A DNA stretch of 64,000 bases from Mesostigma viride (lineage: Eukaryota; Streptophyta; Mesostigmatophyceae; Mesostigmatales; Mesostigmataceae). The notes under the pieces were generated by a model. It had not been told where the DNA came from. It worked only from the letters and a program-made list of their open reading frames with translations, and ran no database searches. A program made the position numbers and the translations under genes. The stretch spans positions 7,140,026 to 7,204,025 of the forward strand of contig RPFO01000041.1 of the NCBI GenBank assembly GCA_009746045.1, written 5' to 3'. The number at the start of each line of letters is the position of its first letter. The stretch's first letter is position 1. Positions 52,430-63,112 of the stretch are shown piece by piece.

Positions 52430-53726
52430 TATGTGATCGCATACACTTTGACTTAACGTAATAAACCACGTAATTCCCGGAGCGCCGCGCCACCCTTGAC
52501 GGAGGGAAGTTGTCCGGTGGGTCTGGGAACACTTAAGGACGAAGGTGATGCATAGGTTTGGGGGGATTATTCGCCATAGCTTGGTAATTACAACGTGCAA
52601 TGAGAAAGTATCACGTGACTTTGGCGGGAAATTTTCACTCGCGCGCGCGCGCAACGAGATATGGCTGCCAACGTGCCGTTATCAGGGAAATTTGCGTCTC
52701 GCGGCTAGAAACGGTTTAGAATGTTGCTCAGAATGATGATGCGTGATTTTCGTAGGTCAGGTATGGCCACATTTTTAGGATTGGGAAAATACTGGTAGGA
52801 AAATACTGCCTTCTTGGTCGTCAGTGCCAGACAAGTCATCGCCTATCATATGTCGATTTTCTCCTTATGGCCGGGCAGTCTGCGCCAGCCCGAGCATCCA
52901 GGTTTGCTGCGGGATGTCCCCTGCAGCATTTGCTGCGAATGCGGACGCATTTATAGGTCATCTTTGAACGAAACATCAACCTGGTAATCATAAAGGATGC
53001 ATGCTTGACGCGGCTATGGCGGCCTATGCCCGTAGAGCCACGGTATCTGTGAGTTATGGTGGTCCCGGCCAGCGGACCCCGGGCAGGACATGAACGAGCT
53101 GGGTACGACAACGTATTTGCGTGTTGTTTGCAGCGGAATTCGTCTCCCATGCAATATATATGACGATTTTATCTTTGCATATTTCAGCAAGCTTTCATGC
53201 CTGTTGTAGAGAGTGGTTTCAGCCCTGAAAGTGCCCAGTTTATGGCATATCTATGGAGTGTATCATTCCGTTAGTGCAGGTAGGCAACGTGTTTGTATTC
53301 CAGCACTTTTGGCAGCATTTTATAGCTTTTTATAATGCATTATTGTGTTGCATGTCATAGATAGCTGTTTACACGCGCGTAACCCACACACATATATGAG
53401 CACGTTATATAGAGGTAATGGGTTATCCGGGTGGTCTGACCCAAGGAAACCCCCATTGGACTATCCAACTAAGTTCTCATATGTTGGTATTGAGGTTCCC
53501 TACCCTCCCTGGGAAAAAAGTGGGGGGTTAACTTTTCCTTGGGGAAAAAAGATCGTCTTTTGGCCAACTTTGACTAGAGCTATCATCCAAATGCTTTGAT
53601 AAAGCCATGGTATTATTGCATTATTATTCTGAAAGCCCTTGAAGTGTAGATACTCCTAGCATCTTGGTTGGGGGTATTTGGAGTTGTGGCCTGTGAGTTA
53701 TGATTTTTTTCATTTTCAGGGGTATG
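52430..53726. mobile_element. Unclassified 1.3-kb insertion in gypsy 2 integrase
   Basis: Flanked by the 6-bp direct repeat aaagtg (52424-52429 and 53727-53732). The integrase frame is continuous when the insert and one repeat are omitted. The left end forms a perfect 10-bp inverted repeat across the junction (aaagtgtatg...catacacttt). No terminal inverted repeat with the right end and no coding sequence recognised. Class unknown. An intron was considered and rejected. Confidence 0.6.
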
Positions 53727-53732
53727 AAAGTG

Positions 53733-54395
53733 CCAAAAATGGGTCAGCGGGCTATGGGGACAAGGATGATGTGTCCCGAGATACTGTAGAAGGTGTGCAG
53801 GCGTTATTAGATAAGATGAAGAATGCCCACGACAATGCTATTGCAGGGTACCATAGGGCGCAGGCCAAGTACCTTGCTAGGTTGCGTGCCTCATTAGATA
53901 GGAGAGCACCTGAGATAGAAATAGGAGATTTAGTCTTAGTAGAAGGCCCTCGTGTTGGCCGATTCGCCCACAAGTTCGAGGCTGAACTTAAAGTGAAACT
54001 CAGGCCCGCCTTTTTAGGACCCTTCCGCGTGACGCGTGTTGTCTAGAGTAGGTAATTTCCTGTATGAGATAGACATCCCTACCTCTTGGCAAACCCATTC
54101 GCGCACCTTTCATAGAAGCCAGCTAAAGCTTTACCACCAAAGCACGTTTGCTGGTAGAGAGTTAGCCCCTGCCCCTTTAGAGCATAATCCTGATACTGGC
54201 GAGGTAGAGGACGAGGTAGAGAGTATCGTGGCCCATAGAGACATTAAAAGAGGCCGTGGTACTCAACGCCAGTATGTAAGTAAGGTTAAATGGATGTATG
54301 CTCGTAGCGAGGTAGATAAAGTCTGGTATACGGAGAGTGAGCTAGATGGGTGTAGTCGCCTGTTGCAGGAGTATAAAACCCTGCATAAGCTCTAG
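53733..54395 (+). pseudogene. pol: Integrase C-terminus and chromodomain of gypsy element 2
   Basis: Two overlapping frames (to 54046 and from 54036). The first gives a helix (LLDKMKNAHDNAIAGYHRAQ) and the GPFRVTRV module typical of the Ty3 integrase tail. The second gives YEIDIPTSWQTHSRTFHRSQ and then a chromodomain-like end: VESIVAHRDIKRGRG, YVSKVKWMY, VWYTESELDGCSRLLQEY. Chromodomains in this clade direct insertion into marked chromatin. The frame break near 54040 disables it. Confidence 0.82.
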
Positions 54396-54470
54396 TTGTA
54401 GACCTTCTCCTCTCTTATGTTATGTCTGCTGTCGACGGGTGGTTGGTTGTCCCCTCCCCTCCGCAGCCGT

Positions 54471-55835
54471 CATGTCAGAGCCTACCCCTCCGTTGGAGTC
54501 CCTGCCGCCGGCTCCTGATCCTGAGCTGTATCATGAGTTCCTTCCCGGTCATTGGGTCTCCAGGGCCAGCTACCCCGGCGGCCGCATCCACTCTGCCCTG
54601 CAGGCGAGCCATGCAGCTCTGGTTCGGGCAGCTCTTTTCGGGGTCTCCTTGTTTGGTCCGGACCCACAGGACCCACAGCAGTTGGTTGTCCACAGCTTCG
54701 ACGATGCTGGACACTGCCTCCTTGAGTGTGGGTCCCGCTGCCCTGCCCTGGGGCAGATAATAGATGCCATCCTCCAGTGTCCCAGGATTTTCTCCTACCT
54801 TTCTACCCCTGTGGGGCGCTCTTGCCTCAGGGATGTTTTTCAGTGGCTCCCGGCAGAAGGTGACGCTGAGTTAGATGACAACCCCTGTGACCTCCTGCGG
54901 GCGGTCGAGTTCATGGAGATTGCGGACCAGTCTGCGGGGGTGTTAGCTTATGGCGATCCTTCTCCTCTGGATGCACCGGTAGAGTCGCAGTACACTCCGG
55001 CGTATTCGGCCTCAGTCGCAGCTTCCTCCCGTCCTCAGTGTCGGCGCCTTCTCCTGTTCCGTCATCGCCGGTGTCGACCAGACGCGTGTCGGTGGAGCCG
55101 TCGCCTACCCCTCCGGGTGTGGATCCAGAGTCTGCCAACCTTGCGGCTACCGTGTTTGCAATGCAGGCCCAGATCCAGTCCTTAGCTTCGGCATTCGGGG
55201 CCTTCATGGCGTCTCAGTCGCCTGCTGTCGTTGCGCCTGGTGTGGCGCCTGTTGCTGCTGCTTCGCCTACCCCTCCTGTTGCCTCGGCGACTACGGATTC
55301 GCCTGCGCCCCAGTGCGAGCCCTCGGTCGCTGTGGTTTCATCTGCTGCTGCGGCTCCTACGCCTCCTGCTGCCTCCGCGCCTGTGACCGCCGTACCGGCG
55401 CCTCCGCGCGAGTCTCCTGCCCCTGCGATCGCGCCCGCCGTCGCTGCTTCCGAGCCTCCACAAGCTCAGTCGCAGCCGTCGCGGGGCTTCTTTGGCGATG
55501 CGAGCGGGCTTCCCAGGCTCTGGGAGGGGGTTCCCCCGCAGCGGATTCCAGTGCCAGACTGGAGTCTGGATGGTAGCCAGTTTTATGGTAAGGTGCCTGT
55601 CCCTACGGGCCCCATTTTCAACATGTGGCCCGAGGGTGCGCCTCCGGCGGAGGCCGGGGCGTCAGCAGCGGTGGCGGGTCCGTCGCGGCCTCCTGCGGTG
55701 CCGGCGCCCTCTGCGCCTGTGCAGGATCCTACCCCTGTTTTGGTTCCTGCCCCTTCGGCCCCGCGCTCGCTGGCTGCGGTTGTTAGGACCAGCGGCATTG
55801 ATCATCGCGCCCTCCGCGCTGCCGACTCCTTAAGG
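54471..55835 (+). pseudogene. Extra ORF of gypsy element 2, N-terminal part, unrecognised
   Basis: ATG 54471 lies 76 bp after the integrase stop. The first frame (MSEPTPPLESLPPAPDPELY) is about 200 residues with YHEFLPGHWV and FQWLPAEGDAELDDNPCDLL. A frame change near 55040 leads to an Ala/Pro/Val-rich region with a helix (ATVFAMQAQIQSLASAFGAF) and a WEGVPPQRIPVPDWSLDG patch. The DNA transposon at 55836-58474 splits it, and the frame continues at 58483. No membrane segment is visible, so an envelope protein is not supported. Function unknown. Confidence 0.6.
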
Positions 55836-58474
55836 GGACGTGGCGCGCCGAATATTTTCCGCGCGAAAAAATTCGCGGCACCGGCCGTACCGTGAAAAGT
55901 GGGTGCTCCGTGCGCGCACCACTAGCGGAAGTGGCCATGGCGACTGCGTTTAGGCGAAACTAGAAATGTAGGGCTAGAGAAATGCAAAAAAAATGGTTGG
56001 ATGTTGAAGACGATGATTTAATGATGTTGGATTGCGGCGGCAAGTGGCTGGTTTACAATATCGCTGCTTTCTTTTACTGCCATCGGCATGGGGGGTAATC
56101 TGCATTTTTTGGTCGCGAGGAATAAAATAGAATTCGTGATTGCGGCAGTAAATTCTCAGTTTTGGGGGTCTTTTTGACCGTGAAGGATGCATTCATATCG
56201 GTAGCATCGAGTTCTAAACCGAACGGGTGCTTTTTGCTACATTTTCGGCCATTCTCTGTAAGTATTTTTTCAGGCCTGCGCAGTGCATGTCGGAACCTTC
56301 CATGGAAGAACGGCCGTTGTTGCGCGCCTGGGCGAGGGATCTACGAGGGCAAGGTATAGATTTGTGGCGACTGTTATCTACTATCAGTTCTTTCTTCGAA
56401 GAGCTCATCGTTCGAAGTTTTTTGCGTTCGTTTTGGTCAGTTTCCGCCAGTTAACTCTCCGCTGCTTGCCGTCGTGTTGACAAATACCTGGCAGCTTTAG
56501 CTTGTTTTCGTTGATGTCTTGATCAAATCCGCTTCAGTCTCAGCCGATAGATCCTAGGGAAGGCGTAAGGGATTTCATAGCACGTGTTCTGGCAAGGATG
56601 TTGTGCGTATGGACGCTTCTTGTTGTGTGATAGTGACGCACCCTTTCCTCGCAGCGGCATCACAGCGGTCAGAAGCTGAACGGCCGCCACTGGTTTCTTT
56701 GCATTTTATCGTGCAGGGAAGGAATTTTTTAAATCGACGATCATGTTGGAGATATGCATTTGTGTGACTGCATGTAGATAGCTGCCATTATTGGTTTATT
56801 TGAGCTTTCCTTGTTATGATGATGTGACAAGACAGCAATGTTGCTGAGCCAACCATGGTTGACATGGTTGACTGCATACAAGCTTTGTATGCCATGATCT
56901 CCTTGGTTCCTTGCCCTCCATAGTTCCAGTTTGTTGCCCATGTCGGGTAGTGCAGTTAAGGAGTTGTTGCTGTGTTGGTAAGCTTTGGTTGGCATAACCC
57001 TTACAATCTAACCTGGGAGAAACATAGAAAATGCTGGTAATGCATGTTAGTGCCATAATCATTATTGCTATTCACGTACTTATAAGTCTGGCCATGCTCG
57101 AGGGACGGTGAAGGAGTATGAGGTGCGTGGCCACCCCTTTGTACTTCACAACATATTCAGCATGGATTTGATCAATGTTGATGGCATGTAAAGTGTGATC
57201 GTGTTTACTTGCTTTCTGAGTGGTCCTTAGCGCCTTGTCAGGTAGTGAGTGGTCGTCTAGGAAACCCATCAGTGAGTGCCACAGTGACCCCCAACCTTGA
57301 GCATGTGTCGTCATCAGTGTGCTAGAGTTAATTATATGTGCTTTTGATCATAGATTTGCTGAGTTCTTGGCATGAAGTTTACAAGGTAACCTTGGGTAGA
57401 GTATAGTGTATGCTCTCTTGGCATGTATGCCTAGCGATCGTGTTGCTATGCTTGCGCTGGCAAGGTTGGCCATGCCGAGGGCAGGTGAGGGAAGATGTGG
57501 TGCCTAGCCGTTTGCTTATGTTTTGTGATCGAGTGGGGCATGCTTTCTGGCTTTTTGGATGGAAAACAGCATGCCTAAGTGGCCATATACAAAGAAACCC
57601 CCCCTTAAGCTTATGTTCAGGTTTTAGCACGCATAACCTTATTACTTGAGCAAGACTTGTCGGAATGACCTGTGTTAAGGGTGGCTGCCACGACGTGATG
57701 CAAAGGGAGGGGCAGGGGGACGATGGGGAAGGTAGTAGTGATGATGAGAATGATGTTGATAATATTCCTTGCCTTGCATGTGCTTCCCCGGATGAAATTG
57801 ACGGTGTCCCTTTCCTGCTGTGCAGCACATTCGGGTGCAAGGGAGGACTGCATGGGTGCTGCGCTGACCCCCCGTTGACTAAGGAGCCCAAGGGGGATTG
57901 GTTTTGCCCTGCCTGCCTTGTGCAGGATGCTTACAAGGGCTGATATAGTGACATTTTCTGTTTTAGCGGGCATTTTTTTTTAAACACGTCTGACGCAATA
58001 ACTTGAGCTAGACTTGTCGGAATGACCTGGGACTTGGAGCACTGCTGTCCCCCTGTTAGCCGGAATTTTTGTTGATTTTGTGGCCTTATCGGAAGTGTTT
58101 ATGATATGTTTATTCCCAATGTCCGGTAAAAAATGACCTGTTTTGCGTGAAAATTAATAACTGTTCAAGGTTTTGCCATTTCCATGATGTAAATAGCTCA
58201 GCAAGCTACAAACTCAGGGAACTACTATATGACCTTGATTTTTGGTAGCCAACAAATAAGTGCATTGGCTGGGGCATACTCAGCCCTAATTAGCGTCTTT
58301 TGCTATTTATAGCGCATTATTGGCGTATATATGGGGGTAGTACCCCCAACAAGTGCATGGACAACTCACTAGAGATGTTATTTAGTGCCCCCAATCATAA
58401 TTCAGCATTGTGCAAATGAATTTCAAGTGATATTAGCATATGTCAGATTTTTTGGGTTTTGGGGTGCCACCTCC
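55836..58474. mobile_element. TIR DNA transposon (8-bp TSD) carrying a PHD-finger exon
   Basis: 2639 bp flanked by the 8-bp direct repeat ccttaagg (55828-55835 and 58475-58482). The ends ggacgtggcgcgcc and, inverted, ggaggtggcacccc match at 11 of 14 positions. The host extra ORF resumes in frame after one repeat. Eight-bp duplications fit hAT- or P-type transposons, but no transposase is visible, so it is probably non-autonomous. The body is mostly AT-rich, non-coding and intron-like. Confidence 0.72.
57665..57943 (+). CDS. PHD-finger terminal exon inside the DNA transposon
   Basis: About 90 residues with an acidic run (DDGEGSSDDENDVDN) followed by a PHD finger: CLAC, CSTFGC, LHGCC and WFCPAC, then a stop shortly after. 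PHD fingers bind histone H3 tails. The exon has an upstream frame start with no strong Met context, and the flanking sequence looks intronic. It may be a captured host gene end or part of the transposon protein. A 30-bp sequence (acttg.tcggaatgacctg) occurs both just before the exon and near 58010. Confidence 0.55.
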   Translation: MTCVKGGCHDVMQREGQGDDGEGSSDDENDVDNIPCLACASPDEIDGVPFLLCSTFGCKGGLHGCCADPPLTKEPKGDWFCPACLVQDAYKG

Positions 58475-58482
58475 CCTTAAGG

Positions 58483-59427
58483 GAGTTGTCCCAGGGCGAC
58501 CGGGAACGTGCCCCCTCCGTGGTGCATGCTACGCCGGAGTCGCGAGATTCGCCTGTTCCTGGGTATGGGATGTCTGCGATCGCGTGCCGACAGTGTGACC
58601 TACCGCGCGTCGCTCCGGAGCTTTCCATTTCGCCCATGTCCTATGGGTTTTTCCAGGTGTGTCGGGCGCCGCGGGACCGTAGCCTACCCATTGATACTGA
58701 TCGGCTTCCGTGTGATATGGTTGTTTTAGCAGATCCTGTGTTCCAGGGTGAGATCCTGGTTCGTCGAGTCTTATATCGCTGGGCGAGGCGTCATAATGAC
58801 TTGGACACCTACGGTGGTTACCAGTGGGCTTACCCTCCGCCTCTGGGCATTATGGCCTCAGATGCCCTTACGGTCGAGTACCCTGCCGCGCCTGGTGCTA
58901 CGTATGGTGCGGTGCACTTGCAGCCCATCCTGGAGTGGGATGCCCGCCGCCCAGTGCCCCTCCCGGGCCAGGGCCTGGATTCCCGTGGCCATCCTCCCCC
59001 TCGGGCTAGCGACTATCTAGAGACGTTCGGGTCGCGACAGTGCGCTCGTCGGTGGCGCTCACGTGAGATTCGGCACATCAGGTTGTGGCCGGCTAATGTG
59101 GAGCCTCTGCTAGATCTGTTCTTCCCGACGGGTCTGCGTCATCGGATCCGGTACCATCGCCTACTCCTTCGGGCTCTCTGTCTGATCGCGGTGGAGCCTT
59201 TCCTACGCCTCTTTGCCTGCGGCTTCTTAGACTGGGCCCGGGGCCAGGTGGTTCTCACGCAGCATAGGTATTACTGGGCCTTTCTGGGCCTTTTTCCTGA
59301 TGGCGTGTGGGCCGATGTTTTCCTCACTGTAGATAGGCATGATAACGCGGACGACGTGGCCCACTACCATGCGTATCTGGATGTTCTGCTGGCCTCGCGT
59401 GGTACCTACCACACTGATGGCAACTAG
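58483..59427 (+). CDS. Extra ORF of gypsy element 2, C-terminal part
   Basis: In frame with 55835 once the DNA transposon is omitted. About 314 residues to the stop at 59427. It contains FFQVCRAPRDRSLPIDTDRL, FQGEILVRRVLYRWARRHND, VEPLLDLFFPTGLRHRIRYH and LFACGFLDWARGQVVLTQHR, rich in Arg, Trp and Tyr and apparently globular. No retroviral or other family is recognised. The ORF is followed by the polypurine tract and LTR, so it is part of the element. It may be a nucleic-acid-binding or capsid-like accessory protein, which is inference. Confidence 0.6.
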   Translation, partial: ELSQGDRERAPSVVHATPESRDSPVPGYGMSAIACRQCDLPRVAPELSISPMSYGFFQVCRAPRDRSLPIDTDRLPCDMVVLADPVFQGEILVRRVLYRWARRHNDLDTYGGYQWAYPPPLGIMASDALTVEYPAAPGATYGAVHLQPILEWDARRPVPLPGQGLDSRGHPPPRASDYLETFGSRQCARRWRSREIRHIRLWPANVEPLLDLFFPTGLRHRIRYHRLLLRALCLIAVEPFLRLFACGFLDWARGQVVLTQHRYYWAFLGLFPDGVWADVFLTVDRHDNADDVAHYHAYLDVLLASRGTYHTDGN

Positions 59428-59794
59428 ATAGAGGGCCTTAGGCCCGACCTGAGGGTGTTGTCCCTCCGGTATATAGAGTCGCCCTCCTATTCTGGCCAGT
59501 TGATTGGTCGTTCTTGGTCCTTGGTGCTGACTTTGTTCACTCTGTGTGTCCTGCCCAGTGCCGTCCCTCCCGGCAAGGCCTCCGTGCCAGGCAGTTAGGG
59601 GATCCTCCCACCAGGCTTGGTGCTGGTTAACCCTACACCACTCGGGGTGGAACCGAGTTAACTTGTTGGTGCTTTGTATCTTGGATGGCCTGTCGATTGT
59701 GTTGGAGTTGTGCTGGTTGCGTTAGGCTATTCCTACCCCTTGGTTTCATCCCTGTGCGTAGAAAGAGGGCTCCCTACCTTTGTGGGGGGGGAGG
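59428..59794 (+). other. 3' untranslated region and polypurine tract of gypsy element 2
   Basis: No gene. It ends in tgtgggggggg-gagg directly before the LTR, matching the tract of gypsy element 1. Confidence 0.65.
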
Positions 59795-60351
59795 TGTTAC
59801 GTCGCGTAACAATGTGTTGTAGTTACGGACGTAAATTAGGTCCTTTGCCTCGGTCGTCCCTAGGTTTACGTGTAGTTTGTACTGGTGGACACTGTTGTCC
59901 TCGTAACAGTACCGTGGTGCATTGGATGCTTTTGGCGTCGCGCCGCGTACTTCATTAGTGGTCCTTATCCTTCGGGTAGAATGTAGTGGACCAGCGTGCA
60001 TCTTTGCATTTGTAGGCGAGGGCCAGGTCGGCCCGAGCATGCTGGACCGTTGGTGATCATTTATGCACGTTCTACCCCTCGTGTTGGCACTCGGCGTGAG
60101 TAAATGAATTAACACATATTAGCTTGGGTCATGGCAGTGTAGTTGTGTTTCCTTCCTCTATTCCTCGAGTAAACGGGTTGGTGTAAATGGCTTATGGCGT
60201 ATTATAGTAGCGCATACGTAAATGCACTGAGATCTGGATCGTCTCGTTCGTCAGTCTTTCGCTAGGGGTTTAACTAGAGGCGGCCTTACTAGTTTAGGTA
60301 GCATTAGGCCGGGTAGAGGTAGAGGTGGCGGTAGAGGTTTGAGTCGTAACA
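59795..60351 (+). repeat. Gypsy element 2, 3' LTR
   Basis: Starts tgttacgtcgcgtaac after the polypurine tract and probably ends gagtcgtaaca at 60351, giving TGTTACG/CGTAACA ends like gypsy element 1. The right end is not confirmed because the 5' LTR is absent. Confidence 0.65.
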
Positions 60352-60987
60352 ACACGTGGCGTGTGGCATGCACACTCTGCTACTGTCCGCTAGCTCGTCA
60401 TGTGTATATAATGACGTGACCATTTTCATTTGGGCACTCTCACTATCTCGCACTGCTTCCAGCAGCTGGTTCTCTGGCCGAGGCCGACATTTTCGAGGAT
60501 GAGCAAGTTTGCCGTATGATATTATAAGGAACAAGTAGACCCGGTAGGGGCCAAGCCCCTACTATTCGAGACTTTATTCAAGTCCCCTATTAATTAATTC
60601 ATATAGACGCGTAACTGCGTCCCCTACTATACAATCCTCTTCTCCCTGTACGTTGATTGGGGGAGATGGGACAGGGGCCTTGGCTTGGGTGGTCGGGCTC
60701 CTATGCCTTGGCTACTTGGTTGGTTGGGTTTGTGCAGTCTAGGGGCTAGTCTAGGGGTGCTCCGTGACTCCCCATCGGGAGCACGAGTTTAATTAATTAA
60801 TTAATTAATAGGGCAACTTTGGCAGCTGAACAACCCGTGAATGATGCGAGTCACCAAGACAGCCACGGCCCTGGGCACATGGTTTATCAAGGAGACAACA
60901 TCAAGGAGACAACATGTGCATGATCAGAACAGGTATTTCATTTATACAATAATTACTTAATCAGAGCACAGCCAAGGCCGAGTGTTT
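60352..60987. other. No gene seen
   Basis: Contains a perfect hairpin gtaggggc-caa-gcccctac near 60544-60562 and a (ttaa)n run at about 60790-60810. Confidence 0.5.
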
Positions 60988-61705
60988 GCTTCATGGTCAG
61001 TGGGTGGCTGCTTGGTCAGTATGGTAAACTCATGCTCGGTCAGTGGATGGAACGTATGCTTGGTGAGTGGGTGGAACGTGTGCTTGGTCAGTGGGTGGAA
61101 CGTGTGTTTGGTCAGTGGGTGGAACGTGTGTTTGGTCAGTGGGTGGCAGGTGTGCTTGGTCAGTACGGGGAACCCGTGCTTGCATGGTCAGTGGGATGAA
61201 CGTGTGCCAGTATGGGGAACCCGTGCTCGGTCAGTGGGATGAACGCGTGCTTGGTCAGTGGGTGGCACGTGTGCTTGGTCAGTGGGTGGAACGTGTGTTT
61301 GGTCAGTGGGTGGAACGTGTGTTTGGTCAGTGGGTGGCACGTGTGCTTGGTCAGTATGGAGAACCCGTGCTTGCATGATCAGTGGGTGGAACGTGTGCTT
61401 GGTCAGTGGGTGGAAGGTGTGCTTGGTCAGTGGGTGGAACGTGTGCGTGGTCAGTGGGTGGAACGTGCACTTGGTCAGTGGGTGGCACGTGTGCTTGGTC
61501 AGTGGGTGGCACGTGTGCTTGGTCAGTATGGGGAACCCGTGCTTGCATGGTCAGTGGGCTGAACGTGTGCTTGGTCAGTAGGTGGAACGTGCACTTGGTC
61601 AGTGGGTGGCACGTGTGCTTGGTCAGTGGGTGGAATTAACGTGTGCTTGGTCAGTATGGGGAACCCGTGCGTGGTCAGTGGGCTGAAAGTGTGCTTGGTC
61701 AACAG
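60988..61705 (+). repeat. 24-bp minisatellite, about 30 units
   Basis: Unit gtgcttggtcagtgggtggaacgt, with variants (ggcacgt, cacttgg). Occasional units are replaced by cagtatggggaacccgtgct, giving a higher-order pattern. Because 24 is a multiple of 3, all frames stay open and give repeated octapeptides, which are not evidence of a gene. Confidence 0.93.
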
Positions 61706-62749
61706 TGTGGGTGGGAGGATTACCATTCAAATGATAGCTCTTAAAAACATGACAAAGGCAGAGACACCATCTCCTTTAATGCATTAATCTAGTGATTCAT
61801 CAGTAATGCCAAAAATGCCCAGTAAAGGTCCCTTTCATGAAAAGGAACAAATCAAATTCGAGCTCAAAATACAAAGGTTTTTTCCCCGGCCGTTTGCTTG
61901 GGCTTGACGCTCAGGATACCACGCCGTGTGTATGCCATCCCCCGCAGGCAGAATACCTGCTTTTAAAGCAACAGCCCACGCAGATGCAGCAAAAACAGGA
62001 ACACTTCCCGTGGCTGACCGAAACACAATGGAAAAATAATGCGTGAGTGCAGGAAAAGGAATGGAAAGGCATTCGCCGGCATGTTTCCCCGACCGAAATA
62101 CAGCAACAAAGAGCGGGAGGCATACCTGCCATGCGGTAAGTGACTCAACGAATGTTGTTGCCGAGGAAAATGGGCCTCCTTTCCCGCTGATGACGGAAAC
62201 ACAAAGCAAACAGACGGGCTCGAAGCATAGGAATGCATGAAACATGAAACGACGTTCCAAAGCGTCCCAAATCGAAATAAAACAAAACCGAGCGCAAAAG
62301 ACGGTGGAATATGTGCATGGCGGGACAGTGCTGCTATGGAACCGCCCGGTAGGCAAACTGCCTCTCCCTATCCGCTCGAAAGAGACCGACTGGAAGCCAA
62401 AATGCTTATGTGACACCGTTCCAAAGCCCAGCAAACAACAAACGCAGCTTACCCAGGCGTCAGAACGGGTGCCACCTTCTTCCCCCGACAGTCATCTTCC
62501 CCGCAATCTTTTCCAAGAGCTCGCGGCACCCACAGTCCAGGCGCTCCAAAGAACCGTCATGAAAGACGGCGTCATTGTACCCCGTTTCAAAGCGTCCAAC
62601 AATGAAAACGTAGCTTGCCCAACAGTCACGACCTCCTGAACAGGCGGCTGTCGACAGCCATCCCGTCTTCCCGCGGCCATCATTTGAAATTTCATGCTGG
62701 GCCCCGATGCTGCACGCTGCTGAAGTGGTGGGCCGACCGCGCGCTGCTG
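61706..62749. other. No recognised gene
   Basis: Several ORFs on both strands (for example 62244-62639 plus, 61835-62434 minus) resemble nothing known. A degenerate repeat (ttcccg.tg.ctga.cgaaacacaa) near 62003 and 62188 suggests old tandem duplication. Confidence 0.45.
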
Positions 62750-62769
62750 GGCGCTGGGGTGGCTCTAGC

Positions 62770-62812
62770 CCGTGGCCCATGGCCCGTGGCCCGTGGCCCA
62801 TGGCCCGTCGGC
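62770..62812 (+). repeat. Short tandem repeat ccgtggcccatgg
   Basis: Alternating cccgtggcccatgg units, four to five copies, self-complementary around ggcccatggcc. Confidence 0.8.
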
Positions 62813-62964
62813 GCTGGTTTCCTTCCGTCCCTCGCTGAAATTGCCCGTGCTCCTTCGCTGCGCTCCGGAGAGGAATCGTAAGCGGCCGTAGGTCTGAAAT
62901 TCGTTGGCGCATCTTTTTCTAAGTAACGTGCTCCTTCGCTGCGCTCCGGAGAGAAATAGTAGAG

Positions 62965-63112
62965 TACGGTGCTCGCTTCGCTCGCGGCTCGCTGCGCTCG
63001 CTGTGCGCTTTAGCAGTACGGTGCTCGCTCGCTCCGCTCGCTCGCCGTACGGTGCTCGCTCGCTTCGTTCGCTCGCCGTACGGTGCTCGCTCGCTCCGCT
63101 CGCTCGCCGTAC
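62965..63112. repeat. GC-rich 31-bp tandem repeat with internal palindromes
   Basis: Unit gtacggtgctcgctcgctcc followed by gctcgctcgcc, about three good copies (from about 63015) plus degenerate ones upstream. It has strong hairpin potential. Confidence 0.8.

Larger units (their letters stand above)
32400..60351 (+). mobile_element. Gypsy element 2 (chromodomain Ty3/gypsy, lacks 5' LTR, four insertions)
   Basis: Gene order on the plus strand is gag, protease, RT, RNase H, integrase, chromodomain, an extra ORF, polypurine tract and 3' LTR. The 5' LTR and the start of gag are missing. Four later insertions interrupt it: 34742-42457 in RT, 42950-50769 in RNase H, 52430-53726 in integrase and 55836-58474 in the extra ORF. 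Several frameshifts and a stop in integrase show it is dead. Gag and protease are homologous to those of gypsy element 1. Confidence 0.88.

Noticed and set aside
52430-53726. Intron in the gypsy 2 integrase (possible gt...ag)
   Set aside because: Direct repeats aaagtg at both ends and frame continuity after removing one repeat fit an insertion better.
54471-59427. Envelope gene of a retrovirus-like gypsy element
   Set aside because: No signal peptide, membrane segment or cleavage site is visible. Only the position is env-like.
60993-61639. Repeat-protein ORFs (VLGQWVER-type octapeptides)
   Set aside because: Open frames on both strands are forced by the 24-bp period. No flanking coding signal.
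61835-62434. 199-codon minus-strand ORF
   Set aside because: No recognisable motif, overlapped by plus-strand ORFs in degenerate repeats.
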